Under the pieces are notes generated by a model that worked only from the letters and a program-made list of their open reading frames with translations, was not told where the DNA came from and made no database searches. Positions 6,988 through 14,942 of a stretch of DNA of 64,000 nucleotides are shown piece after piece. The stretch is from assembly GCF_023715415.1 (NCBI RefSeq), contig NZ_JAMBOB010000006.1, forward strand, positions 248,001-312,000. Direction: 5' to 3'. Position 1 is the first letter of the stretch, and each line of letters begins with the position of its first letter. The stretch is from Neobacillus niacini. Lineage in GTDB: Bacteria; Bacillota; Bacilli; Bacillales; Cytobacillaceae. The translations under genes and the position numbers were made by a program.

Positions 6988-9900
6988 CTACTTAGACTCT
7001 TCCAGTTTTTGATAAACTTCTTGTAATTTCTCGATGGAGACTCCCCCATCTAATGCAGTAAGAAGGCTCAAATAAAAATCGTCTGCCTGTTCTTCAATTT
7101 GGGTTACTAACTTTTCGAATTGGTCAGTCACTATTTGAGTGTAAAAAGCAGCTAAATTTTCCCCTTCAGATTTTAGATAATCATCTGCAGGGTCATTTAA
7201 AACAAGATTTAACTCTTCACTCATAAGCTTCTTTTCATTTTTTTCAAAAAAGGACTTTGGATTTTTAAAATAAGACAGAGCTTTCGTAAACAGCTGTTTA
7301 TTTAGATTACTAAAAGCTATAGGAAACTCTATTTCCCCTGCATATTTCATTTCAAATGGTGCAAAAGATAAATCCTTATTGATTTCTTTCATATTCCGCG
7401 TGAGGGCGGTATGATAGTCGATTAACACTTTTTGTGCAAAAGCGTCTAGTCTGACCGTAGTTGCCCGCAGCTCCTGAGCGAAATCGAAGCCTAAGCTTTC
7501 TAACATTTCATCCAAAGCAGATTGCAATGCCTTCTTTAAATTTCTTCCGTCATCTCTTAAGGTAGCAGGATTAAATGCCTCTTTGAAAAAATCACCAAAG
7601 CGCAGGAATACTCTTTGTTTAATATAGTAGAGGAGTTCTTCACCCTCTAGCGTCATACGTTTTTGCAATGTTTCAGGTGTTTGTTTTCCTAGTAATTCTT
7701 TAATCATGGCCTTTTGTTTTTCTATTTCAGTACGTTTTTTGTCTTTTACGGATTGGTCTTCTTTAGAACTATGAATTAGATTTCCAACCAACTCCTGGAC
7801 ACGATTTAATTCATTTCCGGCAGAGGTAATGGCCATTTCGGTTAAATCATTTGAAATAAAATGATAGAAATCCCCTTCAAAATCCCCCATTCCGGACTTT
7901 TCATCTTTGTTTGGTTCAACTTTTTCCTTTAGAGCTAACAAACTAGATAATGGATAGAGATGCGGTTTCCGGATTCCATATTTAATTAATTGTTCTGTAA
8001 CATACTCCTCAACGGTTTCCTTCTCTTCCTCATTCTCCGCTAAGTCTATGGCATTAATAATAAAGAACATTTTATCTAGCTGGAAGGACTCCTTCACGCG
8101 GCCAAGCTGGATTAAGAACTCCCGGTCTGCTTTTGAAAAGGCATGGTTATAATACGTAACAAAAAGAATTGCATCTGAATTTTTAATATAATCAAATGCT
8201 ACTCCCGTATGGCGGGCATTGATTGAATCTGCTCCTGGAGTATCAACGAGTGTAATTCCTTTGCGAGTCAGTTCACAATCATAATAAAGCTCAATCCATT
8301 CTACAAAGCACGACTTCTCTTCTAACGCTACGAAATCAGCAAATTCATTTAAGTCTGTTTCTAACACACTTCCGAGCTGTTTTCCGTGTAAGAGGAATCC
8401 CTTTTTAAATGCCTGTAAGAATGCATAGTGTGTTTTTTCCGCTACCCCTTCCTGCCCTTTTTCAAGCATAACCTTATCAATTTCGTTCGATGCAGCTTCT
8501 AAGGAAGGACTTTGCAGGTCAAATAATTTCAAGGAGCGGTTTACATCCTCAAGCATTGCGCTGGATTCTTTAAATTTCACAAGCACCGTGCCATGCTGAT
8601 ATTGCGGTGTTACAGGCTTGATTTTATTAATGGCCGCAGTTGTCGGATTAGGAGATACTGGCAGCACCTTTTCCCCCATAAGTGCATTTGCAAAGGATGA
8701 TTTACCCGCACTAAAGGCACCAAACAATGCAACAGTAAACCCTTTGTTAGCCAAACGATCTGCTTTATCTTCCAGTTCCTTAGCAAGCTTTTTAAAGCCC
8801 GGCAGGTTATCAATTAACTGAGCTGATTGGTTTAGACGAGCAACCATGCTTTGTAAATGACTTCTTGCTTGTGCTGTTTCATTATTCTTGGCAACGTTTG
8901 TTTTTTCCTTTGTTACCTCGAGTTTTTTCTGAACAGCTACTGGTTCGGCGAGTTCCTGGCCATAAACGACTTCCGCTTCTTCTTCCTCTTGCTGAAAAAG
9001 TAAATTGTCATCGGTTTGGTTTTCTGTTACTTCATTCAGCAACTTCTCTACTTTAGCCTCTTTTGCCGCTGTTTCTTTTTCAAAATTTTCTTTTTCAGTG
9101 AGTGCACCTACATATTGCTCCATATTCTTGAACTCTTCTTGATACATTTGTGTTAACTGATTTGTTTTTGCTGCTAATACTGGAATGAGTGCCTGTTTAA
9201 AATCCAAAATACCTTCTCTTGCAATTTTTTTGATTCCATTCGCCAAGTCCTCTGTGTAGTGAAGCACATATTCACCGGATAGACGGGCACCTTGCTTAAC
9301 CGTCTGTACGATTAATTCAATCGGAACATTGATGGAAAAAGATTGCGCCTTATTTTGAAGATCTTGGTCATCTATACTGTTGTTCTTGAGAATGGCAATT
9401 AAATATTCACGCAAATGCCATTCAAGCTGTGACTTCGTTTTCTCTAGCAAGTCCTGGTAGAGTCTATCAAGACGAGCATTCTTTTCTTCTAACGTTTTCT
9501 GTTTTGAAAAAAGAAAGCCTACCTTAAACTCCGGCTGTGCTGCTTCAAGAAATGCTTCCGCTAATTCTCTTGTTTGAAAAGGCATCAAATAGGCATTGTT
9601 CAAGATTTTTGCTATTTCTTTATCTATTTCGTTTTCAGTTTCCTCAACCCCTTTTTCAAGAGTCTGAAGGTTTGCACTGATGGATTGATACGTTTGGATT
9701 AGTTCCTGTTTTTCTTCCTCTGGTAGTTCATTTAACAAATCAAAAACAGGCTGAAGTTCTTCTCCCCTTTTATTGCGATCTTGGTCTAGGTGGTCAAGAG
9801 CAATTTTTTTCAGAGAGTGAAAAATGGATTGCTGTAGAAGTTGATCCTTATTCTGCAATTTCTGTGCGATAAAAGCTTTCAATTCATCAAATTCGTTCAA

Positions 9901-10644
9901 TTTATGGTCTTGGAACTTTAGTGAAGTATAAAAAATTCGTGCCGGCTTAACTCCCCATGCCCCAAAAGCATTCTTGACACTATCTTGAAAATGACGGAAC
10001 GATAGCTCTTCTTCCTTATGCTTATCTACCTGGTTAATTACGAGATAAACTTCTTTCCCAGCTTCCGTCAACTCTTTTGTGAATAAAAAATTCAGCTCAG
10101 CTTGGACGTGGTTATAATCCATCACGTATAAAACTAGGTCGGCAAGGTGGATAGCAGATTCCGTTGCCACCTTGTGCGCATCATCTGCTGAATCAATTCC
10201 TGGTGTATCCATAATAACGGTGTTTTCAGGTAACTGAGAGTCTGCATGGCTGATTTCTATTTCCTCGATTTGGTCGCCATCCTTGCAGTATTTCTTAACT
10301 AATTCATAATCGTAAGGTGCTAAGTACACCCGCGGCTTCTCATTTTTGAAAAAAACCTTCGCATATTCCTCACCTGATTTTACCTTTACGAGGTTCGCAC
10401 TGGTGGGAATCGGACTTGATGGCAGCAAGTTCTCGCCGACCACTTTGTTAATCATCGTTGACTTTCCAGCTGAAAAGTGACCACAAAAAGCAATCATAAA
10501 CTCACGGTTCTGCATTTTCTTCGCTAACTGCTTTGTTTTTTCTGCGTTCTCAGTATCACCCTGTTCAATAAGATAATCATATAAAGCAAGAATCTTATTT
10601 TTGAGTGATAAAATCGTTTCTTGCTTATTTGCCGTTTGCACCAT
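6988..10644 (-). CDS. dynA: Tandem bacterial dynamin-like GTPase DynA
   Basis: A 1218-aa protein with two fused dynamin units. Unit 1 has the P-loop GHFSAGKST (55-63), switch MDTPGIDSADD and a QVDKH G4-like motif. Unit 2 has GAFSAGKSS near residue 650, VDTPGADSINARH and INAIDLAE. Each GTPase head is followed by long coiled-coil stalk regions. In B. subtilis DynA (YpbR, 1193 aa) tethers and fuses membranes and protects against phage and membrane-active agents. The start used is the ATG at 10644 behind AGGGGAAG; the open frame reaches 35 codons further but with no ribosome site. Gene order next to bpsAB and ypcP agrees with B. subtilis. Confidence 0.95.
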   Translation of the reverse strand: MVQTANKQETILSLKNKILALYDYLIEQGDTENAEKTKQLAKKMQNREFMIAFCGHFSAGKSTMINKVVGENLLPSSPIPTSANLVKVKSGEEYAKVFFKNEKPRVYLAPYDYELVKKYCKDGDQIEEIEISHADSQLPENTVIMDTPGIDSADDAHKVATESAIHLADLVLYVMDYNHVQAELNFLFTKELTEAGKEVYLVINQVDKHKEEELSFRHFQDSVKNAFGAWGVKPARIFYTSLKFQDHKLNEFDELKAFIAQKLQNKDQLLQQSIFHSLKKIALDHLDQDRNKRGEELQPVFDLLNELPEEEKQELIQTYQSISANLQTLEKGVEETENEIDKEIAKILNNAYLMPFQTRELAEAFLEAAQPEFKVGFLFSKQKTLEEKNARLDRLYQDLLEKTKSQLEWHLREYLIAILKNNSIDDQDLQNKAQSFSINVPIELIVQTVKQGARLSGEYVLHYTEDLANGIKKIAREGILDFKQALIPVLAAKTNQLTQMYQEEFKNMEQYVGALTEKENFEKETAAKEAKVEKLLNEVTENQTDDNLLFQQEEEEAEVVYGQELAEPVAVQKKLEVTKEKTNVAKNNETAQARSHLQSMVARLNQSAQLIDNLPGFKKLAKELEDKADRLANKGFTVALFGAFSAGKSSFANALMGEKVLPVSPNPTTAAINKIKPVTPQYQHGTVLVKFKESSAMLEDVNRSLKLFDLQSPSLEAASNEIDKVMLEKGQEGVAEKTHYAFLQAFKKGFLLHGKQLGSVLETDLNEFADFVALEEKSCFVEWIELYYDCELTRKGITLVDTPGADSINARHTGVAFDYIKNSDAILFVTYYNHAFSKADREFLIQLGRVKESFQLDKMFFIINAIDLAENEEEKETVEEYVTEQLIKYGIRKPHLYPLSSLLALKEKVEPNKDEKSGMGDFEGDFYHFISNDLTEMAITSAGNELNRVQELVGNLIHSSKEDQSVKDKKRTEIEKQKAMIKELLGKQTPETLQKRMTLEGEELLYYIKQRVFLRFGDFFKEAFNPATLRDDGRNLKKALQSALDEMLESLGFDFAQELRATTVRLDAFAQKVLIDYHTALTRNMKEINKDLSFAPFEMKYAGEIEFPIAFSNLNKQLFTKALSYFKNPKSFFEKNEKKLMSEELNLVLNDPADDYLKSEGENLAAFYTQIVTDQFEKLVTQIEEQADDFYLSLLTALDGGVSIEKLQEVYQKLEESK

Positions 10645-10802
10645 AGTTTCTTCCCCTTGTTCACAACTTTGTAATATTTTATATTTTATACGATAATTCA
10701 AACTTTTCCTATCTTGAAAACATAATTTGTTAACATAATATTCACGCATTATTTTTTGTCGCTCAGGTACTATTGAATTATCACCAGTTAAGGATGTGGA
10801 CT

Positions 10803-11711
10803 ATGGCCTATAAAGAACGTATCGAGTCAGAGGAATTAAAGTTGTTTAGATTCTTAAATAATCGTATGGTTTTACCCAGCAAAGAGCAAAAAATCTATTT
10901 GTACCTTGAAAAGGGTTTTAAAGGCGAGGTGATGTTTGATCAATTAACTGAGGAGCTGGATCCCAAAAAATTTTTAGTCTTAAATGATTTGCGGCTAGAA
11001 ACAAGCTCTACTAATTTTCAAATAGATTCCTTTATCATTGGCCAAGGCACTCATTTTCCTTGTGAAGTAAAAAATTACGAGGGGGATTATTATTATAAAT
11101 CTAATCAGTTCTATGTAATGAATGATACTGTGATTCAGAATCCGCTTGATCAAATAAAAAGGAGCGAAACTTTACTCCTGCAAACTTTCCAAAAGGTAAA
11201 TTACTCTATTCCCATAAAATCCAATGTCTTCTTTGTTAATCCAGCATTTACCCTCTACCAAGCACCATTGGACAAGCCTATTATTTATCCCACTCAACTC
11301 TCTAAATACTTGGAGGAATTTAATAGAAAACCCTCTGTATTAACTGATGATCACTATAAAATAGCTGACTATTTAGTGAAGGAGCATAAACCTGCATCTC
11401 CCTACACCCGGGTACCCCCATATACCTATGAACTATTGATTAAAGGCTTAACATGTTTTTCATGTCATTCCTTCTTAGTTTTAGCGGGAGAGACTAAAAT
11501 AGTCTGCAATGTGTGTGGACTTGTCGAGAAGGTAGAAAATGGAATACTGCGGTCTGTGGAGGAGCTGCAGCTACTCTTTCCAGCTATAAAAATCACCACC
11601 AATCTGGTTTTTCAGTGGTGTAAGGTGATTGAATCCAAGAAACAGATTAGGCGGATACTGCAGAAACATTATAAGACGGTAGGAACAAGGCATACTACTT
11701 ACTATATTTAA
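10803..11711 (+). CDS. NERD-domain protein with a zinc ribbon
   Basis: A 302-aa protein with an N-terminal NERD (nuclease-related) domain, about residues 30-150, containing FLVLNDLRLETSSTNFQIDSFII and CEVKNYEGDYYY. These carry the D/E-x-K-like residues of the restriction-nuclease fold. The C-terminal third has a zinc-ribbon pattern, CFSCHS ... CNVCG (two CxxC pairs). DNA processing is the family suggestion, but no member has a settled role. The ATG at 10803 follows AAGGATG; in-frame ATG 10794 and TTG 10773 are alternatives. It is divergent from dynA. Confidence 0.8.
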   Translation: MAYKERIESEELKLFRFLNNRMVLPSKEQKIYLYLEKGFKGEVMFDQLTEELDPKKFLVLNDLRLETSSTNFQIDSFIIGQGTHFPCEVKNYEGDYYYKSNQFYVMNDTVIQNPLDQIKRSETLLLQTFQKVNYSIPIKSNVFFVNPAFTLYQAPLDKPIIYPTQLSKYLEEFNRKPSVLTDDHYKIADYLVKEHKPASPYTRVPPYTYELLIKGLTCFSCHSFLVLAGETKIVCNVCGLVEKVENGILRSVEELQLLFPAIKITTNLVFQWCKVIESKKQIRRILQKHYKTVGTRHTTYYI

Positions 11712-11733
11712 AAGATTGAAAGATTAAATTTAT

Positions 11734-11778
11734 TGGAGTGACCGAATACGCTTTCCCATTAGAACTTCGGTCACTCCA
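11734..11778. repeat. 13-bp inverted repeat at the head of the tandem repeats
   Basis: TGGAGTGACCGAA (11734-11746) is the exact reverse complement of TTCGGTCACTCCA (11766-11778). The second arm is the first 13 bases of the 52-bp repeat, so the array begins with one inverted half-unit and could form a hairpin. Confidence 0.8.
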
Positions 11779-11972
11779 GACCCCCTGCATTTACCCTAAA
11801 GCTTTTTCCATATGCTCTTCGGTCACTCCAGACCTCCTGCATTTACCCTAAACCTTTTTCCATATGCTCTTCGGTCACTCCAGACCTCCTGCATTTACCC
11901 AAAGACTTTTTCCGTATGCTCTTCGGTCACTCCAGACCTCCTACAGTTACCCAAATGCCCTTTCCCCATACT
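11765..11972. repeat. Four tandem copies of a 52-bp unit
   Basis: CTTCGGTCACTCC recurs at 11765, 11817, 11869 and 11921, exactly 52 bp apart, with the rest of each unit (dominated by AGACCTCCTGCATTTACCC and TTTTTCC) nearly identical; the last unit has drifted. On the minus strand, successive units each contain AGGAGG, six bases, GTG, ten more sense codons and TAA (11791-11826, 11843-11878, 11895-11930). No larger gene is seen in 11712-12053. Confidence 0.9.
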
Positions 11973-12011
11973 CTTAAATCACTATAGGTACCATTTTCAT
12001 TTTACAAAAAG

Positions 12012-12038
12012 AAAAAGCCAAGGATTCCTCCCTGGCTT
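12012..12038 (-). terminator. Intrinsic terminator of the 26-aa peptide gene
   Basis: Read on the minus strand, AAGCCAGG pairs with CCTTGGCTT (one bulge) and is followed by TTTTTC. It lies 16 bp after the stop codon of the small gene and has no matching T run on the plus strand. Confidence 0.65.
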
Positions 12039-12053
12039 AACGTAATATATCAC

Positions 12054-12134
12054 TTAACGTGTTACATTTTTTAAGACGTGCTTCATGACAAATGCGTATA
12101 TGATTACCGTTCCACCTACAAATGCAAAAGCCAT
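12054..12134 (-). CDS. 26-aa putative membrane peptide
   Basis: A very short frame encoding one likely membrane helix (AFVGGTVIIYAFV) followed by a basic tail, MKHVLKNVTR. Its reality rests on context: GGAAGGTG lies 6 bases before the ATG, a promoter with Fur-like boxes lies upstream and a terminator lies downstream. I do not recognise a family. It could also be read from bpsAB by read-through, because no terminator separates it from bpsB. A small regulatory RNA that only happens to contain a frame is the main alternative. Confidence 0.5.
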   Translation of the reverse strand: MAFAFVGGTVIIYAFVMKHVLKNVTR

Positions 12135-12165
12135 AAGATACACCTTCCTATCCGCTCAAATGAAG

Positions 12166-12184
12166 TGAGAATGATTTTCATTCT
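12166..12184 (-). promoter_or_regulatory. Second Fur-like box
   Basis: TGAGAATGATTTTCA (12166-12180) fits the 7-1-7 Fur core with one mismatch in each arm, and the overlapping palindrome AGAATGA-TTT-TCATTCT spans 12168-12184. It lies at the expected transcription start of the small peptide gene. Confidence 0.5.
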
Positions 12185-12195
12185 TCTTTAAACAT

Positions 12196-12224
12196 AGAAT
12201 ATCACAGCTGATAATCATTTTCAA
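12196..12224 (-). promoter_or_regulatory. Promoter of the 26-aa peptide gene with an overlapping Fur box
   Basis: On the minus strand TTGAAA (12224-12219), 17 bp and TATTCT (12201-12196) form a sigma-A type promoter. The Fur-like box TGATAATCATTTTCA (12209-12223; one mismatch to TGATAATnATTATCA) covers the -35 and part of the spacer, the position expected for iron-dependent repression. Confidence 0.6.
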
Positions 12225-12234
12225 CATAGATAAG

Positions 12235-12807
12235 TTAATTGTCATATTTATTTAACAATTTTGGTAAAAAGCGATTACAGCTTTCAAAGCTTCCTTCATA
12301 TTTGGTTAGCTCTTGCAGCGCTTTTTCTTCAGCAGGTATGCGAATCGACAGCATGAGCACATTTAATAACGTAAACAAGCAAGCTGTTATGTATGCACCG
12401 AACATCAATGGTACAACCATGAGTTCAATGGAGACAACTAAATAGTTTGGATGTTTGATAAACCTATATGGCCCTTTTCTGACCACCTCTACATTAGGTA
12501 AAACAATAATCTTTGTATTCCAATACCGGCCAAGCGACGAAATCGCCCACACTCTGATTAGCTGCGCACATACAAAAACGGCAGCTAACAACGGCCAAAA
12601 AGATAATAACTCACGAGAAAAGGTAACTTTTTCAAAAAGAAAAAAAACAAAAAACATAGAATGCATCAGGACAATAAATTGATAATGTCTCATACCAAAT
12701 TCGATCGCCCCTCGCTCTTTCATCCACTTTTCATTTCTACGTGCGATTGCTAGCTCAAGTAAACGTTGAATAAGTAACACTGAAAAAAAAATATAAAAAG
12801 GTATCAT
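12235..12807 (-). CDS. bpsB: BpsB-like isoprenylcysteine/alkylpyrone O-methyltransferase family membrane protein
   Basis: A 190-aa integral membrane protein of the ICMT family (B. subtilis YpbQ/BpsB). It has about five hydrophobic helices and the C-terminal family motif GPYRFIKHPNYLVVSIE, with EEKAL further on. In B. subtilis the partner of the type III polyketide synthase BpsA methylates its alkylpyrone products. The ATG at 12807 follows the bpsA stop by 3 bp, so the two genes form an operon. Function here is by homology and linkage. Confidence 0.88.
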   Translation of the reverse strand: MIPFYIFFSVLLIQRLLELAIARRNEKWMKERGAIEFGMRHYQFIVLMHSMFFVFFLFEKVTFSRELLSFWPLLAAVFVCAQLIRVWAISSLGRYWNTKIIVLPNVEVVRKGPYRFIKHPNYLVVSIELMVVPLMFGAYITACLFTLLNVLMLSIRIPAEEKALQELTKYEGSFESCNRFLPKLLNKYDN

Positions 12808-12810
12808 CCC

Positions 12811-13899
12811 TTACCCCCATTTCAGTAATAGCAATTCTGAACTAAATCCAGGGCCTAGCGCCGTGCAAAGTCCATATGTCCCTGCTTCCCCGCCTAATTC
12901 CATAAACCTCTTAAGAACATATAGAATCGTTGCCGAGGACATGTTTCCATATTGCTTCAGCACCTCAAGTGAAATATCAGTCATAAAATCAGGTATACCT
13001 AACGATTTCACATATGCATCTATAACTTTTTTCCCGCCTGGATGGGCAATAAAATGGTCAATCTGCTCAAGCTCCAGCTTATTCTGAGTTAAAAATTTAC
13101 TTACATTAGGTTTTAACCACTCCTCAATAATACTGGGTATATCTCTGGAGAATACCACGAATAGTCCTTGATCCTTTATATCCCAGCCCATTACATCTAG
13201 TGAGTCAGGCATTAACGTAGACTGGGTATCAATTATGGCTGGTGCGGTCTTTTTAGCACTTAATTCATCAAGATTTACATTATTACCACAAATCAATGCA
13301 CAGGCAATTCCATCAGCAAATAGTGACGTTCCAATGAGATTACTTTTTGAAAAGTCATTCCGTTGAAAGGTCAAACTGCAGAGTTCAACTGAAAGCACCA
13401 CAACCTTGGCGTCCGGAAATGCAGTGCAATATTCAAACGCCCTCGATAACCCCGCTGCTCCCCCAGCACAGCCAAGACCCCAAATGGGAATTCTTTTGGT
13501 GTGTTCTCGAAATGGCAAAAGATTCATAATTCTAGCTTCGATACTCGGGGTTGCCATCCCAGTTGTTGAGACATAGAAAATCGCATCAATTTCTTCACAG
13601 TCAATCTTCCTGGTTAAAAAGGTATCATTCTCAAGGCAGTTCACAATCGCCTGCATCCCCAATGCTACAGCAGATTCAATATAGGCATTGTTTTTTTCCG
13701 CAAATGAACGGTCTTCTTTGTACCAGTCAATCTCTTTGACGATGTGCCGTTTTTCTATTTGTCCATTTTGAAAGGCTTTAAGCAGTCTTTCGATATCCTT
13801 AAAACTATCTGAAAAAAGTTCTCTTGCAAAGTCTACCGCTCGCTCTTGTTTTATTTCAAATTGAGGAACTGCTTCTGCTACTGAAAGAATCGTTGGCAT
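12811..13899 (-). CDS. bpsA: Type III polyketide synthase (chalcone-synthase fold)
   Basis: A 362-aa thiolase-fold enzyme that condenses fatty acyl-CoA with malonyl-CoA to give alkylpyrones, by analogy with B. subtilis BpsA (BcsA). The catalytic triad is intact: Cys144 in GLGCAGGAAG, His286 in FIAHPGG and Asn319 in YGNMSSA. The start is the ATG at 13899 with GGAG 9 nt upstream; the open frame runs 21 codons further back but without a ribosome site. It is first in the bpsA-bpsB operon. Confidence 0.93.
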   Translation of the reverse strand: MPTILSVAEAVPQFEIKQERAVDFARELFSDSFKDIERLLKAFQNGQIEKRHIVKEIDWYKEDRSFAEKNNAYIESAVALGMQAIVNCLENDTFLTRKIDCEEIDAIFYVSTTGMATPSIEARIMNLLPFREHTKRIPIWGLGCAGGAAGLSRAFEYCTAFPDAKVVVLSVELCSLTFQRNDFSKSNLIGTSLFADGIACALICGNNVNLDELSAKKTAPAIIDTQSTLMPDSLDVMGWDIKDQGLFVVFSRDIPSIIEEWLKPNVSKFLTQNKLELEQIDHFIAHPGGKKVIDAYVKSLGIPDFMTDISLEVLKQYGNMSSATILYVLKRFMELGGEAGTYGLCTALGPGFSSELLLLKWG

Positions 13900-13965
13900 C
13901 GTTTTATTCTCCTTCAATGTAGGTAATGGTATTTTTACCAAAAAAAGGAGAAATATGTACAAAAA

Positions 13966-13990
13966 AAAGCTTCCCTGCTAGAGGGAAGCC
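13966..13990 (-). terminator. Intrinsic terminator upstream of bpsA
   Basis: On the minus strand GGCTTCCCT pairs with AGGGAAGC and is followed by eight T. It would end a transcript entering from the zinc-ribbon gene at 14112-14237 before bpsA. Confidence 0.75.
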
Positions 13991-14111
13991 AACGTTTTGA
14001 AGGTTGTTGTTGTTGTGCACCTTGATTATAACTCAAGACGCAGCACCTAATCATTACGAAAACTTTTCCAATTTTAAATTTCTATAAAATAAAAGCACCT
14101 TTTATTTTCTT

Positions 14112-14237
14112 TTACTGTTTTTTTGATTGGGCTTGAACTTCAATTTTTATCTTTTTATCAGCTATGGACCCACAGACTTTACAATATTCGATTTGGTCGT
14201 AGAGGAGTCGGCATGGTTCACAATAATATTTTTCCAT
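14112..14237 (-). CDS. Small zinc-ribbon protein, about 41 aa
   Basis: The frame encodes MEKYYCEPCRLLYDQIEYCK and then VCGSIADKKIKIEVQAQSKK: two CxxC pairs 13 residues apart, a typical zinc ribbon, with a charged tail. The start is uncertain. The ATG at 14237 has no clear ribosome site, a GTG lies at 14246, and the open frame continues upstream for 12 more plausible codons (LDATEIREAS) without a usable start. The N terminus may therefore be truncated or use an unusual codon. A terminator follows at 13966-13990. Confidence 0.55.
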   Translation of the reverse strand: MEKYYCEPCRLLYDQIEYCKVCGSIADKKIKIEVQAQSKKQ

Positions 14238-14585
14238 CAATAACACGCTCGCTTCTCGAATTTCTGTTGCATCTAGTTCATTCTATTTAAAAGTTTCAAA
14301 ATTGTGACAGTCTTTGAATAACCAAGCTTTTAGCTTCAAATCAGTTATAATCAATTAGTTTTATCACAGGTAATAAGTGATATTTCACAATTTAGTCACA
14401 ACTCTGCCACTACTATTGTGATATAAATCACTGTTATATCGGTTTTTTACTATTAACATAGTACTTACCTAAGGAATGAACATTTTGTGAACTGTAAAAT
14501 TTGTTATTTTTTCTTCACAATTGTTTTGTATTATGAAAGAGAACTTATTATTTATTTAAATTTTTCATGAAGGGAGTCTTGGGGG
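14238..14585 (+). promoter_or_regulatory. Control region of the ba3 oxidase operon
   Basis: A 348-bp A/T-rich intergenic stretch without a gene. It is dense in TCACA/TGTGA half-sites (around 14363, 14369-14380, 14395 and 14417) and TTGTGA/TTCACAA half-sites around 14483-14522. One complete Crp/Fnr-type palindrome (listed separately) precedes a -10-like TATTAA/TAACAT near 14451-14459. Confidence 0.5.
14417..14432 (+). promoter_or_regulatory. Crp/Fnr-type box ahead of the ba3 oxidase operon
   Basis: TGTGA-TATAAA-TCACT is a near-perfect Fnr/Crp-family operator. Its centre lies about 39-42 bp before the start expected from the -10-like TATTAA/TAACAT at 14451-14459, the classic activator position. 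Confidence 0.65.
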
Positions 14586-14735
14586 ATGGCGAAAGCGGAA
14601 CTGAAAACAAACAAAAAAACAGAAATTGAAGACAGCTCTTCTCTTAAAGGGACATTGGCGTCCGTTTTCTTTTTGGGAATCTTTTTAGTTGTCACATGGC
14701 TAAGTGTCTATTTCTTGTTCTTAGACCGTTTTTAA
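14586..14735 (+). CDS. Cytochrome c oxidase subunit IIa-like small membrane protein
   Basis: A 49-aa protein: a charged N terminus of about 20 residues, then one transmembrane helix (LASVFFLGIFLVVTWLSVYFLF). This is the size and form of the third subunit (IIa, CbaD-like) of ba3-type oxidases, and it lies directly before subunits II and I. The ATG follows AAGGGAGTCTTGGGGG. A stable hairpin between it and the subunit II gene may set their relative expression. Confidence 0.85.
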   Translation: MAKAELKTNKKTEIEDSSSLKGTLASVFFLGIFLVVTWLSVYFLFLDRF

Positions 14736-14761
14736 TGCATGACAGTTTTCGTAAAGTTGTT

Positions 14762-14787
14762 GTTAAAATCCTAAAGCCGATTTTAAC
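14762..14787 (+). other. Intercistronic stem-loop
   Basis: GTTAAAATC (14762-14770) and GATTTTAAC (14779-14787) are perfect complements around an 8-nt loop, with no T run after them. It is more likely an RNA processing or stability element than a terminator, inside the 207-bp gap between subunits IIa and II. Confidence 0.5.
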
Positions 14788-14942
14788 GTGGAAATAGTTA
14801 TTTTGCGCTTTAGAATTTAGTTTGTAGCTCTTTTCTTAATAATTTATTCTATTTTCTAATTTCTCGTGAAACTTAGGACAATTGTTCCATTTAGCAAGAA
14901 TGTTTAAGAAAAGAGCCTTAAATCGAGAAAGGGGAAAAAAAC

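Noticed and set aside
11765..11972. CRISPR array
   Set aside because: The whole 52-bp unit is repeated head to tail with no variable spacers, and no cas genes are nearby.
11812..12045. 77-aa plus-strand frame with repeated segments
   Set aside because: It is only the translation of the tandem repeat; no ribosome site, and the 52-bp period shifts frame between units.
14363..14380. Second Crp/Fnr or Rex box in AAGTGATATTTCACAA
   Set aside because: The half-sites are separated by 4 bp instead of 6, so it fits neither consensus well.
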